Source: Roseibacillus persicicus (GTDB taxonomy: Bacteria > Verrucomicrobiota > Verrucomicrobiia > Verrucomicrobiales > Akkermansiaceae). Taken from it: a stretch of 64,000 bases of DNA. The DNA lies in contig NZ_BMXI01000021.1 of the NCBI RefSeq assembly GCF_014651675.1, positions 1 through 64,000 on the forward strand, read 5' to 3'. Under the pieces are notes generated by a model that was not told the DNA's origin, ran no database searches, and saw only the letters and a program-made list of their open reading frames with translations. Shown here piece by piece: positions 26,397 to 33,747 of this stretch. Positions within the stretch are counted from its first letter, which is position 1. Each line of letters opens with the position of its first letter. Made by a program: the position numbers and the translations under genes.

Positions 26397-27647
26397 TTAT
26401 TGCGGCTCTTTCAACGCCACGGGGACCAAGATGGCGTCTTGCATTCCGTGAATCTTTTTCTTATCCGCCGGGACAATCGTCGCCAAGCAGCCTCCCAACT
26501 TAACTCCTTCTCCAGTAACAAAATAGTAAGGACACAAGCGGGCGCGACCTGCCATGATCTTTACCTCTCCCGAATCGGAGTCAAAGTAGGGATGCTCAAT
26601 CTGCTTCGCCTCGCGAAACTCCTGCATCATCCACGGCTGACTGGTGAAATCCTCGGTCGCTTGCTTGATCAAGCCTGCCCATCGCTCTCCAGGCTCGTCG
26701 TGACCCACGTGAACTCCACGGCTCCCCCACGCCAGTTCACTGAACCCAGAGACCTTGAGCACCAGTTGGCGCTCCTTCTGACTCATGGCTCCCACCTCCG
26801 CCCATGAGTTGACCTCCAATCTCGGCAAAGCGGCCTGGGGAGGCAACGGCTCTGGATCGAGCACCCAGCCCATTGGAATCCACTTTTTCAGCTGCTCGAA
26901 GTGCTTTCCTCGTAATTCCTGCTGCCAAATTGCTTTCAAGCCCGGGGTGTGGAGCAATGCCAGCCACAGCTTCTCTTCGAAGAGTGGCTTCACCGGGGGC
27001 GACAGGTCCCGTTTACCGGAATTCTCCTTCAGGCCGGGAATCGACTCCCAGTCAAACAGCTCAAAGAAGCGATAACCAGCTTCCCCCGCCCACTCTTCCG
27101 CGCGATGGACCGAAGCCTTGCCCATTCTGTCGGCCAACCACTTCATTTCAGGGCGATAGTCGCCGGACTCATCGGACACCCAAATTTTTCCAGACTCCGG
27201 CAAGATGGCTTCCAGCCCTTCCAGCATGCCGTTCTCCCCGCCAAGCACCTCCTTGTAAAGCCCACCCAACCACGCAGTGACCCCCATACCACCCGGCACG
27301 GAATCCAGCTCGGTGATTGCGAAACCGTCTTCGGTCAGGAGCAGGTCCGGCCGAATCACCCGCGGCACCACCTCAGCCTGCTCTCCCTCACGCTGCCAAG
27401 CAGTCATCCACTCCGGCTTCCCCCGGTCGAGAAGGTCCGCTACCCATGGTGCCACTCGACCCTTCGCACTACGGCGATAGATTCGGTCCTGGGCTTCCTG
27501 GAAGCTCGCCAGAACCGCTCCCATTCGTTCCAGCTCGCGAACCTCCTTGCTTTCGAGAAAGAGCGGTTCAGGCGAAAGGTGCCAGCTTTTATCGGCGAAT
27601 AGACCTTCTTCAGGCCAGACTTCTTTGATTTGAGAAAGAGAAACCAT
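26397..27647 (-). CDS. ATP-grasp-like conserved protein
   Basis: A 416-residue cytosolic protein from the ATG at 27647; a GTG ten residues upstream (27677) is possible. The segment RPDLLLTEDGFAITELDSVP followed by GGMG resembles the substrate-side region of circularly permuted ATP-grasp or glutathionylspermidine-synthase-like proteins, and the C-terminal LVLKVSGFSELAWGSRGV looks like the ATP-grasp lysine strand and small loop. It has no signal peptide. It follows ruvA with a short gap. The substrate is unknown; the family assignment rests on pattern resemblance only. Confidence 0.6.
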   Translation of the reverse strand: MVSLSQIKEVWPEEGLFADKSWHLSPEPLFLESKEVRELERMGAVLASFQEAQDRIYRRSAKGRVAPWVADLLDRGKPEWMTAWQREGEQAEVVPRVIRPDLLLTEDGFAITELDSVPGGMGVTAWLGGLYKEVLGGENGMLEGLEAILPESGKIWVSDESGDYRPEMKWLADRMGKASVHRAEEWAGEAGYRFFELFDWESIPGLKENSGKRDLSPPVKPLFEEKLWLALLHTPGLKAIWQQELRGKHFEQLKKWIPMGWVLDPEPLPPQAALPRLEVNSWAEVGAMSQKERQLVLKVSGFSELAWGSRGVHVGHDEPGERWAGLIKQATEDFTSQPWMMQEFREAKQIEHPYFDSDSGEVKIMAGRARLCPYYFVTGEGVKLGGCLATIVPADKKKIHGMQDAILVPVALKEPQ

Positions 27648-27678
27648 AGAGCGTGTGTCGATGAAAAGACTTCGCACC

Positions 27679-28272
27679 TTAACTCAGACCGCGCAAGGCC
27701 TCGCGAATCAAATCATCCACTTCAGCTCCCGGATTGGCCTTACTAGCCGCCGTAATCGATTTGCGCGCCTCAGCTTGCTTGTAACCCAAGGCGATAAGCG
27801 CCAGCTCGGCATCACGCGAAGCATTGGCGACAGCCCCCTCATCGGCAACATTCCAGCTCTCCACCACTCCGACCTTGTCCTTCAACTCCAGGATAATCCG
27901 CTCGGCGGTCTTTTTTCCCAACCCTTTGATCCGGGAAAGCTCTGCCACGTCCGCTCCCACTACGTAGCGTTTAAAATCTTCCACCGGCATCCCGGAGAGA
28001 ATTGCCATCGCGATGGAGGGGCCAATCCCGCTGACTCGCTCGATAAGTAGCAAAAACAAGTCCCGCTCTTCGTCGGTGGCGAACCCGTAAAGATTTTGAA
28101 TATTCTCTCTTACATACATGTAAGTTTTTAAGAAAACTTCAGAACCTTTGAACGGATTGAGCCGATCGAATGTCGAAATCGGCACATGCACCAGATACCC
28201 CACGCCACCACAACCTACCACCAACCGGTTCGGGAGAGCATCCCAAACCTCCCCCTTCAATGCTGCAATCAT
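27679..28272 (-). CDS. ruvA: Holliday junction DNA helicase subunit RuvA
   Basis: RuvA (197 residues) binds four-way junctions and directs the RuvB motor. Domain I is the OB-fold N-terminus (MIAALKGEVWDALPNRLVVG). Domain II has two helix-hairpin-helix motifs, VSGIGPSIAMAILSG and IKGLGKKTAERIILEL. Domain III is the C-terminal UBA-like segment DAELALIALGYKQAEARKSI. ruvB and ruvC are not adjacent. The upstream region is A+T-rich and shared with the divergent small gene at 28455. Confidence 0.96.
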   Translation of the reverse strand: MIAALKGEVWDALPNRLVVGCGGVGYLVHVPISTFDRLNPFKGSEVFLKTYMYVRENIQNLYGFATDEERDLFLLLIERVSGIGPSIAMAILSGMPVEDFKRYVVGADVAELSRIKGLGKKTAERIILELKDKVGVVESWNVADEGAVANASRDAELALIALGYKQAEARKSITAASKANPGAEVDDLIREALRGLS

Positions 28273-28437
28273 TTAAGTAAGCTAAAACATTATTCGGTGA
28301 CGCTCCAAGATTGAATCCCAGTAATGACAACGATTTTTCAAAATCAACTTAAGAAACCTTAAATATTTACTTGATTAACTAATTCTAAAAAATAGGCTAA
28401 GTCTCTTTTTTGAGTCGCTTTTGCCACAAAAATAAAC

Positions 28438-28443
28438 TATAAT
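28438..28443 (+). promoter_or_regulatory. Candidate -10 box (TATAAT)
   Basis: A perfect TATAAT lies 11 bases before the ATG of the 101-residue protein. No good -35 hexamer is seen at 16-18 bases upstream. If used, transcription would start almost at the start codon, giving a very short leader. Treat as a candidate only. Confidence 0.35.
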
Positions 28444-28454
28444 TCAACTCCACT

Positions 28455-28760
28455 ATGGCAACTACGAAACGAACCCGATTCTCCCGTCGACTCCCTGACC
28501 ACGTTACTGACGAACTCGTCACGGTTCTCTCTGCTGATAAGAAATTCTTTGGTTTCAATGAACTTTTTGAAAAGGTCTTCGATCGCTTGAAAGCCCGCAA
28601 CGCAGTAAGCGGTGGCGAAGAAATGCTTCGTCTCCGTGCATATGAGAAATTGCAAAATCTTGTGACTCGCGGCCTCGTTGAAAAGGACGGCAAAGAGTAC
28701 AAGGGTCTCGACAAGGTCATGGACGCTCACAGCGACAACCTTGCCAACCAGCAGGCGTAA
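28455..28760 (+). CDS. Small basic protein, winged-helix-like, unknown
   Basis: 101 residues with a basic N-terminus (MATTKRTRFSRRLPDHVTDE). The middle, FGFNELFEKVFDRLKARNAV then RLRAYEKLQNLVTRGLVEKD, has helices followed by a G-L-V-E-K turn reminiscent of a winged helix. The C-terminus is polar. I do not recognise the family, but the composition and the strong terminator just after it (28803-28832) support an expressed gene. It precedes nuoA by 83 bases with the terminator between, so it is a separate transcript. Confidence 0.7.
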   Translation: MATTKRTRFSRRLPDHVTDELVTVLSADKKFFGFNELFEKVFDRLKARNAVSGGEEMLRLRAYEKLQNLVTRGLVEKDGKEYKGLDKVMDAHSDNLANQQA

Positions 28761-28802
28761 GTTCTCAACTTTCTTTCTGGCGATCTTCCGCCAATCTTTT
28801 AC

Positions 28803-28832
28803 AAAACCCGCGTTGCCCAACGCGGGTTTTTT
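28803..28832 (+). terminator. Intrinsic terminator after the 101-residue gene
   Basis: AAAACCCGCGTTG pairs with CAACGCGGGTTTT over 13 base pairs around a 2-base centre (a 4-6 base loop in practice), and a T-rich tract follows. It stands between the 101-residue gene and nuoA and would stop transcription from the former; nuoA starts only 12 bases later. Confidence 0.88.
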
Positions 28833-28843
28833 CTTTTCAAGCC

Positions 28844-29218
28844 ATGCTCTCCGATTTTTTCCCAGTATTCCTTCAGATTCTCCTCGCTGTCGGCTTCGCC
28901 GTAATCGCATTGGTGATGAGCCTTTACTTGGGCAAACGCGGCAAGGCCCAAGGAGTCAAGAACGACGCCTACGAGTGTGGTATGCTCCCCGTTGGCGATG
29001 GTGCTCCCCGCTTCTCGGTAAAGTTTTACCTCGTAGCCATGCTTTTCGTCATCTTCGATATTGAAGCCGTATTCAGCTACGTTTGGGCCGTGGTGTTCAA
29101 GGACCTGATCCTGGAAGGACACACCATGGTTCTGTGGTCTATGCTCACATTCCTCTCGGTGTTGACTCTCGCCTACCTCTATGCGCTGAAGAAAGGCGCT
29201 CTGAGCTGGAAGTCGTAA
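28844..29218 (+). CDS. nuoA: NADH-quinone oxidoreductase subunit A
   Basis: NuoA (124 residues) is a small membrane subunit of respiratory complex I at the junction with the peripheral arm. It has three hydrophobic segments and the conserved loop YECGMLPVGDGAPRFSVKFY with Glu and Cys, then LFVIFDIEAVFSYVWA with the conserved F-D-x-E. The length is typical. Unusually, no nuoB or other nuo gene follows; the next gene is convergent. The rest of complex I must be elsewhere in the genome, or nuoA is an extra copy. Confidence 0.93.
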   Translation: MLSDFFPVFLQILLAVGFAVIALVMSLYLGKRGKAQGVKNDAYECGMLPVGDGAPRFSVKFYLVAMLFVIFDIEAVFSYVWAVVFKDLILEGHTMVLWSMLTFLSVLTLAYLYALKKGALSWKS

Positions 29219-29236
29219 AGGACAAAGCAGCCCCCA

Positions 29237-30376
29237 TCACCGCACCAAGGGGTTACCGGGAATACGACGTTTCTCTTCAGGCAGCTCCGGCTTGACCTCG
29301 TCGGCTTGAGCGCGCTCTTCCAAGTCGCCGTATTGCTTCTTGGCCAGATCGAGGATCTCGGACACTCGCTCATAGTCCTTGGTTGCGACCACCCCTTGGG
29401 GAGAATCCCCTGCAGACTCTGCGATACGGGCGTAACCAATCGTGATTTCTTCGAGATCCTTGAGCGACTTTTTACCGATTTCCCGAACCAGTAAACGACG
29501 GCTTTCTTTCAAGATCCGAGCTTCTCGCGCAATCTTGGGATCCTTTTCCGCTGCAATGCGGTGAGCTTCGACCTTCTCCTTCCAACCTTCCTTCGCTCTT
29601 ACCGCAGGACTCTCCGCCAGCTCGCGGAGACGCCACCACTTCTCGAAACCGTCTTCCATAGCCAATAGGCTTTTCAAACGTTCCTCGAGCTCATCATCCG
29701 AAGAAACCTGCCCCAATTGCAAGGAGAGCCATTCCATCAAACCGCGGGAACCCGCCTTGGGAAACTTGTGCCCGATACCCCGCCACTCTTCAAAATCGAC
29801 CTCCGCACCCAACTGACGATAAAAAACCAACGCCCGGAGACCAAAGGGGTAGTTGCGATCGTAGCGCCCCACGCCGACGAACACCGGAGTTCCTTTCTTC
29901 AACGGTCTGGGGACACTTTCCACCGAAGTCATGTGACCAGCCCCCAAGATGGCGGCCCCGGCCAGAGTGCTCTCGGACTGCAAAAGCAAACCACTGACCC
30001 ATCCCCCCTTACTAAAGCCGGAGAGATAGATTCGGGAGGGGTCGAGATTGGCACGATCTATCAGGCGGGCTCGAACCTCCTTGAGGACTTTCACCTCATC
30101 CGCCAGACCAGCCGGCGTCTGCACGAAGGTTCCCCGCTTGGCATATCCCATCCCCACTACAATCCAATCATCCTCGCCAGTGTGAGCTCGAATCAACGAA
30201 GTATCGGGACGTCCGTTGGTTCCGTGGTAGTAGAAAACCGCAGGCCAACTCTTGGCCGCATCATGATTTCCAGGCAATGACACCAATATCTCGTCCTCAA
30301 CCCCTGCCACCTTCAGGGTAAATTCTTCTCCCGTGACCGCTGTGAGGGTCAATAACCAGAGTAACCACCTTTTCAT
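29237..30376 (-). CDS. Secreted alpha/beta-hydrolase (esterase-like)
   Basis: A 379-residue protein starting at the ATG at 30376, where a signal peptide begins (MKRWLLWLLTLTAVTG). The open frame runs 24 residues further upstream but without signal character. The nucleophile elbow is LSGFSKGG (G-F-S-K-G), preceded by VFYYHGTNGRPDTS, which supplies the oxyanion strand as in PHB-depolymerase/feruloyl-esterase-like hydrolases. The C-terminal about 150 residues are helical and charged and outside the hydrolase fold. Substrate unknown. It is convergent with nuoA and divergent from rpmB. Confidence 0.78.
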   Translation of the reverse strand: MKRWLLWLLTLTAVTGEEFTLKVAGVEDEILVSLPGNHDAAKSWPAVFYYHGTNGRPDTSLIRAHTGEDDWIVVGMGYAKRGTFVQTPAGLADEVKVLKEVRARLIDRANLDPSRIYLSGFSKGGWVSGLLLQSESTLAGAAILGAGHMTSVESVPRPLKKGTPVFVGVGRYDRNYPFGLRALVFYRQLGAEVDFEEWRGIGHKFPKAGSRGLMEWLSLQLGQVSSDDELEERLKSLLAMEDGFEKWWRLRELAESPAVRAKEGWKEKVEAHRIAAEKDPKIAREARILKESRRLLVREIGKKSLKDLEEITIGYARIAESAGDSPQGVVATKDYERVSEILDLAKKQYGDLEERAQADEVKPELPEEKRRIPGNPLVR

Positions 30377-30462
30377 CCTGTTAAAAAACCACGCTTCGTC
30401 CAGTTTGGCGACGAGATTGCTCTGGAAAGTCAGGGAGGACAAAATCACAGCGTCGAAAAATC

Positions 30463-30491
30463 TTGACCCGTCGCCCGAAAAACCCTTTTCT
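30463..30491 (+). promoter_or_regulatory. Candidate promoter of rpmB
   Basis: TTGACC at 30463-30468 is a good -35-like hexamer; 17 bases later TTTTCT (30486-30491) is a poor -10. It lies in the divergent region before rpmB, about 30 bases from the start codon. Only the -35 match is convincing. Confidence 0.35.
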
Positions 30492-30519
30492 CCCCGCCCC
30501 GCAACACGGGGGAAATTTT

Positions 30520-30783
30520 ATGTCGAGAGTTTGCAGCATCCGAGGTTCGAAGGTTCGCGTTGGTCGTAGGATCCACCGTTCTGGTTTGGCGAAGAAAAAG
30601 GGCGGTATCGGACGCCACGTTACTCAGGTCAACAAGCGGTTGGTTACCCCCAACCTGCACGTTAAGCGCATTTGGGTTCCCGAGCTTGATAAGTTCGTCA
30701 AAGTCAAGCTGACCGCCAAAGCACTCCGCACCATCAACAAGAACGGTGCGTACGTGACCTTGAAAAAGGCAGGCTTGATTTAA
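30520..30783 (+). CDS. rpmB: 50S ribosomal protein L28
   Basis: An 87-residue ribosomal protein of the large subunit. The start is the ATG at 30520 (MSRVCSIRGSKVRVGRRIHR), preceded by a G-rich stretch GGGGGA that can serve as ribosome-binding site; a longer frame from 30463 adds a non-conserved leader. The family core runs through RVGRRIHRSGLAKKKGGIG and KRIWVPELDKFVKVKLTAKA. The Cys residues of zinc-binding L28 forms are not all present. Monocistronic, followed by a terminator. Confidence 0.95.
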   Translation: MSRVCSIRGSKVRVGRRIHRSGLAKKKGGIGRHVTQVNKRLVTPNLHVKRIWVPELDKFVKVKLTAKALRTINKNGAYVTLKKAGLI

Positions 30784-30813
30784 GCCCCAACCTTACCAAT
30801 CACTTTTAAAAAG

Positions 30814-30842
30814 AAGGCGACCTGCAAGAGGTCGTCTTTTTT
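30814..30842 (+). terminator. Intrinsic terminator after rpmB
   Basis: GGCGACCT (30816-30823) and AGGTCGTC pair with one G-U around a GCAAG loop, followed by TTTTTT. It is 31 bases after the rpmB stop and flanked by A-rich sequence on the left, so a reverse-direction role is also possible. Confidence 0.85.
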
Positions 30843-30890
30843 CGTGTCCAGCTCCCTGCTCCCAAAGATTGGCGCTTTGCGTCTATGCGC

Positions 30891-31199
30891 TCACACGCTT
30901 ACCGCTCTTTCCAACAAGCGACTCGCACCCCATATCACCAGGGCCAAGCAAATCAAGCTGACCCAAATGGCCACTCGAGAGCCAACGACACTCTCTTTAC
31001 GACCAAGCTCAACAATGCCACGAATGATCACCCACCCGAAGGGAATAGCCGAGAATACCAGATAGACGGACGGAAGCAGAAGCAATGGGTGCATCGCTCC
31101 CGGTTTGTGAGCGAGAGGGGTGAGATAGAGGAGGAAAGAGACGATCACTAGACCTCCATGGACTAGCAGAATTCGAAGGGACTGCGGAACGCTCTTCAT
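30891..31199 (-). CDS. Small three-span membrane protein, unknown
   Basis: 102 residues with three hydrophobic segments: about residues 9-29, 37-62 and 76-95. Basic residues between and at the ends fit the positive-inside rule. I recognise no family. It lies 15 bases downstream of the potassium-channel gene on the same strand, so it may be translated from the same transcript as kch-like and the lipoprotein. Confidence 0.55.
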   Translation of the reverse strand: MKSVPQSLRILLVHGGLVIVSFLLYLTPLAHKPGAMHPLLLLPSVYLVFSAIPFGWVIIRGIVELGRKESVVGSRVAIWVSLICLALVIWGASRLLERAVSV

Positions 31200-31214
31200 T
31201 TGCTTAAGCCATCC

Positions 31215-32069
31215 TCAACCTTCCAGCTTCTCGCCGCACTTCCGGCAAAAACGGGCGTCGGGGAGGTGTCCACTGGAGCCGCAACCCGGGCAAGCTACGG
31301 TGTATTCCTCCTCCTTTTCGATCGCGTTCGCTACTTCCGAAACAAAAATTCCGGTTGGAACGGCAATAACCGCAAATCCGGATAATGAAGTGAAGACAGT
31401 CAAAAACTTCCCCATCGTGGTCACCGGCGTGATGTCACCATATCCCAGGGTGGTCATCGTCACGACCGCCCAGTAGATGCCTGCGGGAATACTATCGATT
31501 CCCCCACCCTGCCCCTTCTCCAAGATGTAGGCCAGGGTGCCCACGATTGCCGCAAAGATCGCCATCGCCATCAGGAACACGGTGATCTTGGCCCGGCTCG
31601 CATAAATAGAGCGGCCCAAGAGATTGGCTCCATGAACGTGGCTCACCATCTTGAGAACCCTGAACATCCGCAAAAGACGCAAGATCCGAATGACCAGCAG
31701 GGACTGCACCCCCGCCCCCGGAAACAAAAGAGTGAGATAAGTGGGCAAGCACGAGAGCAGGTCCACCACCCCGTAAAAACTCAAAGCATAACGCAGCTTC
31801 CGCCGCACCAACCACAGCCTCACAAGATACTCCGCCGTGAAGAGAATCGTGAAAACCCACTCCAAGGTAAAAAAAAGCGAGCGATGGGACGCTTGAATCG
31901 TCTCGACGCTCTCCAGCATGACGACCACCACACTGACCGCAATCAACCACAGCAGGGCGACGTCAAAGAACTTTCCCGCCGGAGTCTCGGCCTCAAAGAC
32001 GATCTCCCAAATCTTCTGTTTCAGCCCGTTTGCCCCTTCGGCGGACTCCTCTTCGGGTAATCTCATCAC
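31215..32069 (-). CDS. Voltage-gated K+ channel with zinc ribbon
   Basis: A 284-residue Kv-type channel subunit with six membrane segments. The S4 voltage sensor is RILRLLRMFRVLKM (Arg/Lys every third residue), and the pore loop has the selectivity filter TTLGYGD. Tetramers would conduct K+ across the inner membrane. After S6 the tail ends in CPGC (260-263) and CRKC (275-278), a C-x2-C...C-x2-C zinc ribbon not usual in bacterial Kv channels. It overlaps the lipoprotein gene upstream by ATGA. Confidence 0.9.
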   Translation of the reverse strand: MMRLPEEESAEGANGLKQKIWEIVFEAETPAGKFFDVALLWLIAVSVVVVMLESVETIQASHRSLFFTLEWVFTILFTAEYLVRLWLVRRKLRYALSFYGVVDLLSCLPTYLTLLFPGAGVQSLLVIRILRLLRMFRVLKMVSHVHGANLLGRSIYASRAKITVFLMAMAIFAAIVGTLAYILEKGQGGGIDSIPAGIYWAVVTMTTLGYGDITPVTTMGKFLTVFTSLSGFAVIAVPTGIFVSEVANAIEKEEEYTVACPGCGSSGHLPDARFCRKCGEKLEG

Positions 32070-32692
32070 TCGTCCCGACCCAGGAGGCGCTTGCTGTCAT
32101 TCAGAGACATCTTCTCATAATCCTCGTTGTCCATCTTGAGCGGTTGTTGAAAGACCTCACGACGAATATCGGTTTGGACGTTGTTGGACTTCGACATACG
32201 GTAGCCACTCTGCTCGGAGGCGCTCCCCGTACGATAGTTGGAAGTGGCGTAGGCCTTTCCATTCTCAAAGGAAGACGAAGCCTCCTGTGCCTGTTTTTGC
32301 AAAAACCATTCCTGGTCATCCCAACGGTTTGAGGACTTGCCTGAGAATTGAGAACGGTCGAACCCCTTGGTGCCTTGCCAACTCTTCTTCGCGTAGCGAC
32401 TGGCAGCGTATTCCTTTCCTGCCCAACCTCCGCCGATCGTCGTCAGCTGCTTGCCTTCGAAATTGCTTCGCTTGGAGTCTTTGCCTACGCGCCCGTCCTT
32501 ATCCAGGACGACATCGTTTTTGTAGTCGGCATACTTTTTCTCCATCGCCATTTGGCCAGCCGCCTCATCATTGTAGTCGACAATCCGACCGGCGCTCTCG
32601 CTGGCAGTAGGAGCCTTCTTTGAACTCCCACAGGAAGACACGCACAGGGCACCCAAAAGAACCACCAATCGCCATCCCTTCAAGCTTCGCAT
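32066..32692 (-). CDS. Putative lipoprotein, unknown function
   Basis: 208 residues from the ATG at 32692 (MRSLKGWRLVVLLGALCVSS). The signal peptide ends in a lipobox with Cys21 (VSSC), so it should be lipid-anchored. The mature part is polar, rich in Lys, Ser, Gly, Asp and Gln, with repeated aromatic-lysine patterns such as KKYADYKND and KEYAASRYAKKSWQG; it looks loosely structured. No family recognised. Its stop overlaps the channel start (ATGA), indicating coupled translation and perhaps a shared membrane role. Confidence 0.7.
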   Translation of the reverse strand: MRSLKGWRLVVLLGALCVSSCGSSKKAPTASESAGRIVDYNDEAAGQMAMEKKYADYKNDVVLDKDGRVGKDSKRSNFEGKQLTTIGGGWAGKEYAASRYAKKSWQGTKGFDRSQFSGKSSNRWDDQEWFLQKQAQEASSSFENGKAYATSNYRTGSASEQSGYRMSKSNNVQTDIRREVFQQPLKMDNEDYEKMSLNDSKRLLGRDE

Positions 32693-32789
32693 GAGGTCTT
32701 CTAGCACAATCGCCCAGCTCTCCCAAACTTGAAAATTCGCCGCATTTTGGAACAGCTCTACGCAGCCAACCAGGCCTCAGGCGCACGCC

Positions 32790-33023
32790 CTATCGCCAAG
32801 TCCGCGTCACAACCCGCCACCCAAGACGACCGACAAAAGCAGCCAAAAGAGAAATCGGCACCAACAGCCCTCCAGCACTCGCCAGAAGGCCAGAAACGGA
32901 ATCCCCCTCATCCCCCAACAGGGACAGGAGATCAGTCCGCCCCTTCTGGATCATGGTGAGCCCCAGACTAATCAAGCCGGTTGCCAACAATACCCAATCC
33001 AATCGCCAACTCATCGTCCTCAT
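32790..33023 (-). CDS. Small two-span membrane protein, unknown
   Basis: 77 residues from the ATG at 33023, which is preceded at good spacing by AGAGG as ribosome-binding site. A TTG start at 33047 is less likely. There are two hydrophobic segments (about residues 6-22 and 46-64) with a short charged loop and a basic C-terminus (RVVTRTWR). No family recognised. It is divergent from the rhodanese-like gene. Confidence 0.5.
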   Translation of the reverse strand: MRTMSWRLDWVLLATGLISLGLTMIQKGRTDLLSLLGDEGDSVSGLLASAGGLLVPISLLAAFVGRLGWRVVTRTWR

Positions 33024-33122
33024 CAGTTTATCCTCTTTCACTTGCAATATGGAGCGCTAATTTTGGCTTTTCAAAAATCCACATTGGACCTTTCCAAGGC
33101 TTGCCACGATAGTTCCAAACAA

Positions 33123-33668
33123 ATGAACGCCACTCTTCCCGATCCCAATCGCCCCATGCGAGAGCTCTTGGACGAATTTCCCTCCGCCCGCCGCTCCCTT
33201 TTCGCGGCATTCCACATCGGTGGCTGCCAGTCCTGCGCCTTTTCGGAGGACGACTCCCTCGCTGAGGTCTGCCGTCAACACGATCTGGACCTGCAGACCG
33301 TTTCCCAGACCATACTGCAGAGTCACGAGGAGGAGAAAGAACTCCTCCTCTCCCCCCTCGACCTCAAGGGGAAGCTCGACTCAGGAGAAAGCCTGACCCT
33401 GGTCGACACCAGAACCCGGGAGGAGCACGACGCGGTCAAGATCACGCCTTCTCTCCTGATGACCGAGAATACCTTGGCTACCCTCTCCGCAGAGAATCCA
33501 GATCAGCACATCGTTCTCTACGACCATTCGGGCAAATCTGTTCTGGATCATGTCTCCTGGTTTCGGGGACACGGCCTCAAGAACACTCACGCCCTAGCTG
33601 GAGGAATCGACGCCTACGCCCGGGAGGCGGACCAATCCGTGCCAAGATACCGATTGGAGATGGACTAA
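33123..33668 (+). CDS. Rhodanese-like protein, catalytic Cys lost
   Basis: 181 residues from the ATG at 33123; an upstream in-frame start would reach into the region divergent from 33023. The N-terminal part (about 10-60) contains FHIGGCQSCAF, a C-x2-C module like that of the DUF1858/hybrid-cluster-associated domain. The C-terminal about 95 residues are a rhodanese fold (LVDTRTREEHDAVKI ... YDHSGKSVLDHV ... ALAGGIDAY). The active-site loop normally starts with Cys; here it is YDHSGKS with Asp in that place, so sulfurtransferase activity is unlikely. It precedes the RND gene by 79 bases and may be cotranscribed. Confidence 0.8.
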   Translation: MNATLPDPNRPMRELLDEFPSARRSLFAAFHIGGCQSCAFSEDDSLAEVCRQHDLDLQTVSQTILQSHEEEKELLLSPLDLKGKLDSGESLTLVDTRTREEHDAVKITPSLLMTENTLATLSAENPDQHIVLYDHSGKSVLDHVSWFRGHGLKNTHALAGGIDAYAREADQSVPRYRLEMD

Positions 33669-33747
33669 AACCCGCTCCCTGTGTCTTTTTTTCTCCACTT
33701 GATAGCGATCGGCCATCCGCCACGTTTCATTTAGCCAACGCACGCCT

